Below, piece after piece: positions 1 through 5,871 of a DNA stretch of 32,926 bases. The notes under the pieces are model-generated. The model searched no databases and was not told the origin of the DNA. It saw only the letters and a list, made by a program, of their open reading frames with translations. A program made the position numbers and the translations under genes. Origin of the DNA: an uncultured Candidatus Saccharibacteria bacterium (GTDB lineage Bacteria; Patescibacteria; Saccharimonadia; Saccharimonadales; JACDBH01); contig CAMLHD010000006.1 in NCBI GenBank assembly GCA_946479835.1, forward strand, positions 1-32,926, written 5' to 3'. The first letter of the stretch is position 1, and each line of letters begins with the position of its first letter.

Positions 1-1
1 A

Positions 2-190
2 GGCCTGGACCAGGAAAAGGCCAAGAAGATAACCTCTCTTATCCGCGATAAACTTCCTAAGGTAAAAACCCAGATACAGGGCCAGGAAGTCAGGGTTCAA
101 AGCGGCAGTAAAGACGAGCTTCAGGCCGTCATGCAGCTGCTCCGCGCAGCCGACTTTGACTTTCCGCTGTCTTTTACCAATTTCCGCTAA
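2..190 (+). CDS. yajQ: YajQ family nucleotide-binding protein, C-terminal part
   Basis: The gene is cut by the left edge; the last 62 residues are visible in the frame starting at base 2 and end at a TAA. The visible part has the YajQ-family (UPF0234) signature: an EKAKKI helix start, the central IQGQEVRV strand, the helix [20 protein letters not shown] and the terminal SFTNFR. YajQ proteins are small cytoplasmic two-domain proteins that bind nucleotides; some bind cyclic di-GMP. The assignment rests on this conserved tail. A consensus -10 box (TATAAT, 195-200) lies just after the stop and could start a transcript toward the next gene. Confidence 0.85.
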   Translation, partial: GLDQEKAKKITSLIRDKLPKVKTQIQGQEVRVQSGSKDELQAVMQLLRAADFDFPLSFTNFR

Positions 191-274
191 AGGTTATAAT
201 CGAGCGGTCAGCGAGATTATATGCCGAGCCCAAGAAATCATTCCGCTTATGAAATAGATTTCCTGGCGTGAAGC

Positions 275-282
275 TATATACT
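275..282 (+). promoter_or_regulatory. -10 region just upstream of the GH63-like gene
   Basis: The overlapping hexamers TATATA (275-280) and TATACT (277-282) end 9-11 nt before the ATG at 292. No Shine-Dalgarno sequence lies between. This predicts a start of transcription within a few bases of the ATG (leaderless or nearly so). The -35 region is weak. Confidence 0.4.
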
Positions 283-291
283 TAAGGTTAA

Positions 292-1629
292 ATGTCAAAA
301 GAGTCCGACGCACAAACCGTGCCTAAAACCGATTTCATAGAACAGATGGCGGCTATCTTAAAAGCCAACGACCGCGGCAACTATACCAGCCCGGCCGAAT
401 TCTATCCTCATCAATGGCTCTGGGACAGCGCCTTCACGGCTATCGGCCTGCGGCACATAGACCCGGAACGGGCAGCCCTGGAGCTGGTAAGCCTGGTCCG
501 CGGCCAGTGGGCCAACGGCATGCTGCCGCACATGATCTTCGCAGAGGGCCGCGAATACCGCTGGGAACGCGACGCCTGGAGCAGCTGGCTCAGTCCTTAC
601 GCCCCCGACAAAGTCCGGACCAGCGGTATAACCCAGCCACCAGTGCTGGCCGACGCGGTATATAAGGTCGGAGAAAAACTACCAGCGCATGAGCGGCGCG
701 AATTCTATAGCTTCATGTACGAACCCCTGCTTAAGTACCATGAGTGGATCTATGCCGAACGCGATCCGCACGCCGAGGGCCTGATGCTGCAGATCCACCC
801 CTACGAAGTCGGTTTGGACAATTCGCCGCCGTGGGTGCTGCAGCTGTACGAGCATTCGCGCCCCTGGTGGATCGCCGCCATCGAAAAGCTGCGCCTGCAG
901 AAGGTCATAAATTTCCTGCGCCGCGACACCCGCAAAGTCAATCCCGGCCAGCGCATCAGTTCCCTGGAAGCACTGCTGCTCTGGGACGTTATCCGACGTA
1001 TGAAACGCAAGCGCTACGACATAGAAAAAATCCTGCACCGTTCGCTGTTCTGTACCCAGGACATCACGTTCAATAGCGTCTTGATCCGCAACAACGACCG
1101 CCTGCAGCACATCGCCAGCTACATACGCCGCAAGCTGCCGCATGAGCTGGTCCTAAAATTCAAGGCTACCGAAGAAGCACTGGACAAGCTGTACGACGAG
1201 GCCTCCAAACAGTATTATTCGCGCGACTTCATAACCAACAAATTGATATTGGAGCCGAGCATCGGCACCTTCATGCCGCTCTATTCCGGCACCATCAGCA
1301 AGGCGCGCGCTCGTGAATTGGTTGCATTGCTGATGAACCACCGCAAGTACTGGCTGCACCACCCAGTGCCGACAGTACCGCTAGATTCGCACTTTTTTGA
1401 CGACGATCGTTATTGGCAAGGCCCATCTTGGGTAAATACCAACTGGATGATCATTGACGGACTGCGGCGCTACGGCTTCATTGCCGAAGCCGAGACTTTG
1501 CGCGGCTTAACCATAGACATGGTAAGCAAGGCCGGACCTTACGAATACTTCAGCCCGATCGACGGCCGGGGCCTGGGCGCCGCCAATTTCTCCTGGACAG
1601 CCGCTCTGACCATAGATTTATTGAATTAA
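292..1629 (+). CDS. GH63/mannosylglycerate-hydrolase-like glycosidase
   Basis: This 445-residue cytoplasmic (alpha/alpha)6-barrel glycosidase resembles bacterial mannosylglycerate/glucosylglycerate hydrolases of the GH63 clan. Visible marks are FYPHQWLWDSAF (substrate-pocket Asp45), the loop TSGITQPPV (110-118), GLDNSPPW with the likely general acid Asp176, and GPYEYFSP with the likely general base Glu418, followed by GRGLGAANFSWTAA near the end. The length matches stand-alone bacterial members. There is no signal peptide, so an intracellular substrate such as a glycosylated compatible solute or small glucoside is likely; the exact substrate cannot be read. The ATG has no Shine-Dalgarno and sits close behind a -10 box. 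Its stop lies 1 nt from the end of the convergent rmuC gene. Confidence 0.75.
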   Translation: MSKESDAQTVPKTDFIEQMAAILKANDRGNYTSPAEFYPHQWLWDSAFTAIGLRHIDPERAALELVSLVRGQWANGMLPHMIFAEGREYRWERDAWSSWLSPYAPDKVRTSGITQPPVLADAVYKVGEKLPAHERREFYSFMYEPLLKYHEWIYAERDPHAEGLMLQIHPYEVGLDNSPPWVLQLYEHSRPWWIAAIEKLRLQKVINFLRRDTRKVNPGQRISSLEALLLWDVIRRMKRKRYDIEKILHRSLFCTQDITFNSVLIRNNDRLQHIASYIRRKLPHELVLKFKATEEALDKLYDEASKQYYSRDFITNKLILEPSIGTFMPLYSGTISKARARELVALLMNHRKYWLHHPVPTVPLDSHFFDDDRYWQGPSWVNTNWMIIDGLRRYGFIAEAETLRGLTIDMVSKAGPYEYFSPIDGRGLGAANFSWTAALTIDLLN

Positions 1630-1630
1630 G

Positions 1631-2686
1631 CTACTCGTCCAGCAGGTCGGTCTGCTTGGGCAGTTTGTGGTGCGAATGCTTGCCGATCTGGTCGATGACG
1701 CGCGTCAGCTGCCGGGAACGCGTGCCTTCTACTTCCTGATAAGTTCTTTGCGTAGTATCAAGCTGCTTGCCCAGGCGTTCCATACTTTCGCCAAACTTGG
1801 CGTATTCGTCCTGGAATTTGGAGATTAGTCCCAAAATCTGCTGCAGGTCTTTTTCATAACGGAAGTTCTTGTAGGCCTGCAAAACCAGCCTCAGCACTGC
1901 AGTAAAGCCGAACGGACCGGCAAGAATGACTTTGCGCTCATTGCAGTATTCGTTGATGTCGGGCAGTTTTTCATAGATGAAGCTGAATATCATCTCGTTC
2001 GGGATGAACATGATGACGAAATCAAGAGTCTGGTTCTCTGGATTTATATAATCCTTGGTGGTAATGTCTTTAATCTTGGTCTTTACGGATGTGCGAAAGC
2101 TGGCAAGCGCCCGCTTGCGCTCGATCTCGGTGGCGGCTTCCTGGTAGCCGATCAGGTCGTCGAACGGAAACTTAGCGTCGACATTCAGCTTGGAGCCGTC
2201 GGGCAGCAGGATGGTGAAGTCCGGCCGGCCGCTGCCGCTGCTGGTCTGTTTGACGTAATTAAGCTTTTCAACGAAACCGGCCGCCATCAGCAGATCCTCG
2301 GCCACTTGCTCTCCCCATTCGCCCCGCAGGCGATTGTTGGCCAGCAGGTTCTTCAGACCTTCAGTGGAAACCTGCAAGCCCTCGGTGATCTTGGCGGTGT
2401 TGGCCAGTTGCTCGCGGATGGCGGAGTTCTGGCCTCTTAAGTCGGTCATTTCGCGGCGGTTTTCTTTGAGCTGTTTCTCGACGTTGGTAACTATCTGCTC
2501 GATGGACTGCTGGTTGTTCTTAAGCAGGCTGTTAACGCCGGATTCGATCTCTTCCTTATTGCCTTTGCGGGCCGATTCGTGGCTGTTCATCAGCGTCAGG
2601 AGGAATTTTTGGCCGAATATATAAACTACGACCAATAGCACAGCCGATATCAGCAGTACGGTAACTAAAATTTCTCCGATGTTCAT
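1631..2686 (-). CDS. rmuC: RmuC family DNA recombination protein
   Basis: This 351-residue protein has the RmuC layout: one N-terminal transmembrane helix (about residues 6-30), a coiled coil (about 35-110, rich in E/Q/L), then the RmuC nuclease-like domain. Diagnostic motifs are RLRGEWGEQ, then GRPDFTILLPDG and LNVDAKFPFDDL in the core, and MFIPNEMIFSFI with the RQLTRVIDQI segment near the end. In other bacteria RmuC limits inversions at repeats and is related to restriction-type nucleases. The transmembrane helix would tether the coiled coil and nuclease domain to the inner face of the membrane. It reads toward the upstream glycosidase and is in tandem with the ZIP transporter gene, 17 nt away, so the two may be cotranscribed. 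Confidence 0.88.
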   Translation of the reverse strand: MNIGEILVTVLLISAVLLVVVYIFGQKFLLTLMNSHESARKGNKEEIESGVNSLLKNNQQSIEQIVTNVEKQLKENRREMTDLRGQNSAIREQLANTAKITEGLQVSTEGLKNLLANNRLRGEWGEQVAEDLLMAAGFVEKLNYVKQTSSGSGRPDFTILLPDGSKLNVDAKFPFDDLIGYQEAATEIERKRALASFRTSVKTKIKDITTKDYINPENQTLDFVIMFIPNEMIFSFIYEKLPDINEYCNERKVILAGPFGFTAVLRLVLQAYKNFRYEKDLQQILGLISKFQDEYAKFGESMERLGKQLDTTQRTYQEVEGTRSRQLTRVIDQIGKHSHHKLPKQTDLLDE

Positions 2687-2703
2687 GCTTCTATTGTAGC
2701 GGA

Positions 2704-3510
2704 TTAGTCGTGATGGTGCTCGGAAGGAATAGTGGCTTCGGTTCCGGTGTGCGTATCGATATATTCATGCGCTGCTTCTGTCGCTACACCCACTACTAGG
2801 ATGCCCAGGATAAGCAGCACTGCCGACAGCCGGCCGAAACGCAGCTTCGACTCGGCATGGATGGCCGGGATAAGATCGCTGGCAGCAATATATATGAACA
2901 GCCCGGCGGTAACCGCCAACAACTCGCCGACCGGCAGTTCTACTTGACTGCCCAGCCAGAAAACAATTACGGCGCCAACCGTGGTCGCCAATGCACTAAG
3001 AGCGTTGATAGTCAGGACTTTCCGCTTGGAATAGCCCGCCTTTAACAGCAGGCCGAAGTCGCCGATTTCCTGCGGGATCTCATGGGCGGCGACAGCTAAC
3101 GCGGTAACCATTCCCGTTGGCGCGTTAAGCAGGAAGGCAGCACCGATAGCCACGCCGTCGATGAAGTTATGCAGCGTGTCGCCTATGACTATCAGCGGAG
3201 CGGCCGACACCAAGTGGTCGTCGACATGTCCCGTGTGATGATGGAACCAGTGCAAAAAATGCTCAAGCAAGAAGAACAGCACGATTCCCGCCAGCACCCA
3301 GCGCGAAGCAGCGCCTTGAGCCGTCTGTTCTATGGCTTCCGGGAGCAGACCAAAGAACGCCGCGCCTAAAAGCGCGCCGGCCGCGAACGGCATGCTGTAC
3401 TTGATAAGCGTCGTGGTAGCCCGCCGGCTATTGATCAGAAAGACACCTCCTACTAGAGACACGATGCCGCCGACCAATGAAAAAAATACCACCTGCCAAA
3501 AATCTGCCAT
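2704..3510 (-). CDS. ZIP family divalent metal transporter
   Basis: This 268-residue integral membrane protein has about eight hydrophobic segments. The ZIP hallmarks are visible: HNFIDGVAIGAAF in TM4 and AAHEIPQEIGDF in TM5, which form the binuclear metal site, with a histidine-rich loop (HFLHWFHHHTGHVDDH) between TM3 and TM4 and a short C-terminal EHHHD. The family imports zinc, iron or manganese. The ATG at 3510 is preceded by AAAGGA on the coding strand. It diverges from a Fur-family regulator, with a palindrome between them, so metal-dependent repression is the natural reading. Zinc is favoured by the ZIP family and the His-rich loop, but iron or manganese remain possible. Confidence 0.88.
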   Translation of the reverse strand: MADFWQVVFFSLVGGIVSLVGGVFLINSRRATTTLIKYSMPFAAGALLGAAFFGLLPEAIEQTAQGAASRWVLAGIVLFFLLEHFLHWFHHHTGHVDDHLVSAAPLIVIGDTLHNFIDGVAIGAAFLLNAPTGMVTALAVAAHEIPQEIGDFGLLLKAGYSKRKVLTINALSALATTVGAVIVFWLGSQVELPVGELLAVTAGLFIYIAASDLIPAIHAESKLRFGRLSAVLLILGILVVGVATEAAHEYIDTHTGTEATIPSEHHHD

Positions 3511-3550
3511 TGTTTTTCCTTTCGTCCCACAGCATAAATCCGCTCCGGTT

Positions 3551-3575
3551 TAAATTGCAAATTTGTCGCAATTTA
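3551..3575. promoter_or_regulatory. Palindromic Fur/Zur-type operator between divergent promoters
   Basis: A perfect inverted repeat with 8-bp arms, TAAATTGC-N9-GCAATTTA, is centred at 3563. It covers the predicted -35 (TTGCAA, 3555-3560) of the rightward fur-type promoter, and a leftward TTGCAA within the same palindrome lies ahead of the ZIP gene. Its AT-rich dyad and its place between a metal transporter and a Fur-family gene fit a metalloregulator binding site. That this regulator binds it is inferred. Confidence 0.65.
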
Positions 3576-3584
3576 CGATATAAT
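3555..3584 (+). promoter_or_regulatory. Promoter of the Fur-family gene
   Basis: The -35 TTGCAA (3555-3560), an 18-bp spacer and a perfect -10 TATAAT (3579-3584) lie directly ahead of the ATG at 3593. The predicted start of transcription is at about 3591, so the mRNA would be essentially leaderless. An upstream TTG at 3584 overlaps the -10 and therefore cannot be the usual start. Confidence 0.7.
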
Positions 3585-3592
3585 TGCCACGT

Positions 3593-4006
3593 ATGCTGGA
3601 GAAACTCAGGGAAGAGCTAAAAAAAGCCGGCTATTCCGAAACTAAGCCGCGCTTGACTGTTTTTGGGGCCCTGCAGGGGCCGAAACCGAAGACTATGCGC
3701 GAGCTGGTAGAGTCGGTAGACGGCGTTATAGATCGGGCTTCAGTCTATCGTACGGTAGCGCTGTTCGAAGAACTTGGCATAATCAGCCGTATCCAGCACG
3801 GCTGGAAGTACCGGTTGGAACTGAGCGACGATTTCCTACCCCACCATCACCACCTTACCTGTACAAACTGCCGCCGGGTCATCAGCTTTGACGAACCCGC
3901 GCAGCTAGAAGCCATGATCGACGAAATCTCCGCCAAGCACGGTTTCGTGCCGGAAAAACATTCTTTGGAAATCAGCGGCCTATGTCCGCAGTGCGCCAAA
4001 GCTTAA
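3593..4006 (+). CDS. Fur family metal-responsive transcriptional repressor
   Basis: This 137-residue Fur-superfamily regulator starts at the ATG at 3593. The N-terminal winged helix contains a recognition region around DRASVYRTVALFEELGII. The C-terminal dimerisation domain has the HHHH run before LTCTNC and the later CPQC, which together give a CxxC...CxxC structural zinc site, plus a His-rich regulatory site. The family uses Fe, Zn, Mn or peroxide to gate DNA binding. The linkage to a divergent ZIP transporter favours a Zur- or Fur-like role in metal uptake. The operator over its own promoter suggests autoregulation. The stop overlaps the end of the convergent DUF6496 gene by 4 bp. Confidence 0.88.
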   Translation: MLEKLREELKKAGYSETKPRLTVFGALQGPKPKTMRELVESVDGVIDRASVYRTVALFEELGIISRIQHGWKYRLELSDDFLPHHHHLTCTNCRRVISFDEPAQLEAMIDEISAKHGFVPEKHSLEISGLCPQCAKA

Positions 4007-4188
4007 CGCTTCTTTTGTTTCTCGGGCGGCGTCTTGTAACCAGCCTCACGGGCTTCGCTTATTCCAATCGCTAGAGCCTGGTCGCGTGATTTTACGATCT
4101 CGCCTGAGCTGCTTTTGAGCCGGCCGCGCGAGTATTCTTTCATGACTTCTTTGATCTTGGCGCTGGCTTTGGGTCCGTAACGATTCAT
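4003..4188 (-). CDS. DUF6496-type small basic protein
   Basis: This 61-residue basic protein begins MNRYGPKASAKIKEVMKEY, continues with GRLKSSSGEIVKSRDQALAIGISEAREAGY and ends in a lysine-rich tail. That arrangement resembles the short DUF6496 proteins, whose function is unknown; the helix-rich, DNA-friendly charge pattern is only suggestive. The start is secure: AAGGAGGT lies 7 nt upstream on the coding strand. The gene overlaps the end of the Fur gene by 4 bp in convergent orientation. Confidence 0.7.
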   Translation of the reverse strand: MNRYGPKASAKIKEVMKEYSRGRLKSSSGEIVKSRDQALAIGISEAREAGYKTPPEKQKKR

Positions 4189-4208
4189 TCTTACCTCCTT
4201 ATTGAATT

Positions 4209-4228
4209 AGCAGGGCGTGTGCCCTGCT
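4209..4228. other. Perfect hairpin in the leader of the DUF6496-type gene
   Basis: AGCAGGGC-GTGT-GCCCTGCT is an 8-bp perfect stem with a 4-nt loop. No T-run follows on either strand. On the minus strand it would sit a few bases upstream of the Shine-Dalgarno of the 61-aa gene, so it could stabilise that mRNA or affect its translation. Confidence 0.45.
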
Positions 4229-4300
4229 TAGAACATAGCAACCGTTCCGAAGCGCTTCAGTACCAAATTTTACTTTTGTTTACATCTTAAACATAAGCCT

Positions 4301-4316
4301 TGTGAAAATTTTTACA
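4301..4316. promoter_or_regulatory. CRP/FNR-type site upstream of the surface module
   Basis: TGTGA-N6-TTACA matches the TGTAA-N6-TTACA pattern seen elsewhere in the window with one change. Its centre (4308.5) is 32.5 bp upstream of a -10-like TATTAT (4341-4346), close to the class II activator position. A 9-bp inverted repeat (AAACATAAG at 4289-4297, CTTATGTTT at 4356-4364) brackets the region. Confidence 0.45.
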
Positions 4317-4340
4317 TACATTTTTTGGTTTCGAGCTCAA

Positions 4341-4346
4341 TATTAT
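4341..4346 (+). promoter_or_regulatory. Candidate -10 box of the surface module
   Basis: TATTAT lies about 70 nt ahead of the first gene of the surface cluster, with no good -35. This is what an activator-dependent promoter would look like, given the CRP-type site centred 32.5 bp upstream. Confidence 0.4.
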
Positions 4347-4418
4347 CCCGTGAGCCTTATGTTTAGGAGGCTACAAGGCATATCAACGTAGTTTTAGATT
4401 TTCAGCAAAGGGGTTGCT

Positions 4419-4976
4419 ATGGGCTTCGAAGAAGTCGAAGGTCTGCACAAACAAAACCTGAAAAAACTACATAAAAACTCTCATGTCAATCAGACCAAAG
4501 GCAGCAAACACCATTCTAATCTTAAGTACCTCGTACCCGCTTTTGTTGTAATCGGCGGCGGTACGCTGATGCTGTTTGCCACCGTCAAGCCGGTTGCCAA
4601 TCAGACCTCTCAAACGATTTCTGAGCCGTCCGATCAATCAGCCTTAAGTTCCGATAGCAGCATGAAAGAAGAAGCCGCGCCGGCCGCGGAACCGAACGGT
4701 TCAGAATCAGGCGATGAGGCGGCGGAAGCAAAACAGAAAACCGATCAGCAAGGTTCGGCTTCTATAAATATGTCCATAAAATCCACCGTTACTACAACCG
4801 AGGACGGCCAAATCGTCAGTAGCGAACCGGAAGTCAAGGTCGACGGCCAGACAATAGACATACCCGAAAATGGACGGCTGAACCAAACCATCCGTGACGA
4901 CGATTCGACCGTGCGCATACGGGTAAGAGCAGACAGTGATTCTTCCACCGATTTTAAGGTAAACGTAAGCAATTAA
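4419..4976 (+). CDS. Membrane-anchored extracytoplasmic protein of unknown function
   Basis: This 185-residue protein is not one I recognise. The N-terminal 36 residues are basic and His/Lys-rich (cytoplasmic). One transmembrane helix follows (about 37-57, YLVPAFVVIGGGTLMLFATV). Next comes a disordered Ser/Glu/Ala linker (60-110), then a compact beta-rich domain (112-185) with alternating polar and hydrophobic strands (SASINMSIKSTVTTTEDG, STVRIRVRADS). This topology places the C-terminal domain outside. A purine-rich AAAGGGG lies just before the ATG. It heads a co-oriented set with two acidic repeat proteins and is separated from the next gene by a long hairpin. A periplasmic-face or wall adaptor role would fit but is speculative. 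Confidence 0.7.
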   Translation: MGFEEVEGLHKQNLKKLHKNSHVNQTKGSKHHSNLKYLVPAFVVIGGGTLMLFATVKPVANQTSQTISEPSDQSALSSDSSMKEEAAPAAEPNGSESGDEAAEAKQKTDQQGSASINMSIKSTVTTTEDGQIVSSEPEVKVDGQTIDIPENGRLNQTIRDDDSTVRIRVRADSDSSTDFKVNVSN

Positions 4977-5008
4977 GGAGACAGCTGCGAAAGAAACATC
5001 AAACATCA

Positions 5009-5052
5009 TCCGATCGAAGCCAGTTACACAGGGCCAGCTGGCTTCGATCGGA
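5009..5052 (+). other. Long intergenic hairpin, AGGGCCAGC loop (first copy)
   Basis: A perfect 15-bp stem (TCCGATCGAAGCCAG at 5009-5023; complement at 5038-5052) encloses a 14-nt loop containing AGGGCCAG. No T-tract follows, so it is not a standard intrinsic terminator. It lies between the anchored protein gene and the small acidic repeat protein. It may be an mRNA processing or stability element or a protein-binding RNA. Confidence 0.65.
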
Positions 5053-5096
5053 CGAGGTGTCCGAAGTAACTAATTAATAACAAGAGGAGGTAGCTT

Positions 5097-5684
5097 ATGA
5101 AAAAGTTACTTAAGCTGCTGGCCGCAGTTCTGGTGAGCGTGGGGCTTACCAGCGGATTGGCAGCCGCCGCTACGGGTTCGCTCGATACAACCGGGCCGGA
5201 CTCGACCAACACGATTCGTTTTGATAACGAATCGGACGTAGATTTAGATAACGACACGGACGTCGACGCCAGGGTCGATACCGATCAGGACGCCGATTCT
5301 GGGGACGCAGATGTCGCTTTCAACACGACCGGTGGTGACGCAACCAGCGGCGACGCCATGAACGAGAGCAGTGTTGAAGCCGACCTGTCCATCGACAACA
5401 GCGGTTCGTCTGGTGCAGCTTTGGCTTGCGCCTGCGGCAGCGGTGGCGGTGACGATGGTTCTATCAGCAACACCGGTCCTCGCTCAGACAACCGCATCAT
5501 CTTCAGCAACAGCCACGATGTCGACGTAGACAACGACACTGATGTTGATTTTGACAGCGATGTCGATCAAGACGCTGACAGCGGCGATGCAACTGTCGAG
5601 TACAACACTACCGGCGGTAGCGCTACTTCGGGCGGAGCTTCCAACAGCAGCAGCACGGTATTCACGCTTACCGTAACCAACTAA
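5097..5684 (+). CDS. Secreted acidic repeat protein
   Basis: This 195-residue exported protein has a clear signal peptide (KKLLKLLAAVLVSVGLTSG, cleavage near AAAA-TG). The mature part is a duplicated unit of about 70 residues: a TGPDSTNTI-type motif, a D-x-D-x-D ladder (DVDLDNDTDVD; DVDVDNDTDVDFDSDVD), DQDADSGDA, then NTTGGDATSGDA. A CACG linker separates the copies. The Asp ladder suggests calcium-dependent folding, as in beta-rich surface repeats. The same SGDA and TGPDSTNTI motifs occur in the next, larger gene, so the two products likely act together on the cell surface. GAGGAGG precedes the ATG. No close family comes to mind. Confidence 0.75.
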   Translation: MKKLLKLLAAVLVSVGLTSGLAAAATGSLDTTGPDSTNTIRFDNESDVDLDNDTDVDARVDTDQDADSGDADVAFNTTGGDATSGDAMNESSVEADLSIDNSGSSGAALACACGSGGGDDGSISNTGPRSDNRIIFSNSHDVDVDNDTDVDFDSDVDQDADSGDATVEYNTTGGSATSGGASNSSSTVFTLTVTN

Positions 5685-5776
5685 GCGTCGTACTTTCAGC
5701 TTTGAACGTTTGAGCCAACGCGGATTCTAGCCCCACACTTCTAGACTCCAAAGGCACGAATGTTAAAAGCAATGCC

Positions 5777-5854
5777 TTAAGCAAGAGTGAGCTAATAGGG
5801 CCAGCCCCCTCACTCTTGCTCGGGCGGGGTCATTAAGCAATTATTCTTAAGCAA
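5777..5854 (+). repeat. Three direct TTAAGCAA repeats
   Basis: TTAAGCAA occurs at 5777-5784, 5833-5840 and 5847-5854, the last two 14 bp apart, just before the Shine-Dalgarno of the large surface gene. It could be an operator or a spacer motif; no function is shown. Confidence 0.4.
5780..5820 (+). other. Long intergenic hairpin, AGGGCCAGC loop (second copy)
   Basis: A perfect 12-bp stem (AGCAAGAGTGAG at 5780-5791; complement at 5809-5820) encloses a 17-nt loop. The loop contains AGGGCCAGC (5797-5805), the same 9-mer found in the loop of the hairpin at 5009-5052. No T-tract follows. It lies between the two repeat-protein genes. Confidence 0.65.
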
Positions 5855-5871
5855 ATTTAGGAGGTTTGATT

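Noticed and set aside
679..1143. Open frame antisense to the GH63-like gene
   Set aside because: The sense gene has family motifs along its complete length; no start signal supports the antisense frame.
3584..3592. TTG start for the Fur-family gene
   Set aside because: It overlaps the -10 box TATAAT (3579-3584) and adds no conserved residues; the ATG at 3593 fits.
5009..5820. Integron attC sites
   Set aside because: The two long hairpins lack the GTTRRRY/RYYYAAC core sites and no integrase is present.
5866..5871. TTG start for the large surface protein
   Set aside because: It is only 1 nt from the AGGAGG ribosome site; the ATG at 5872 has normal 7-nt spacing.
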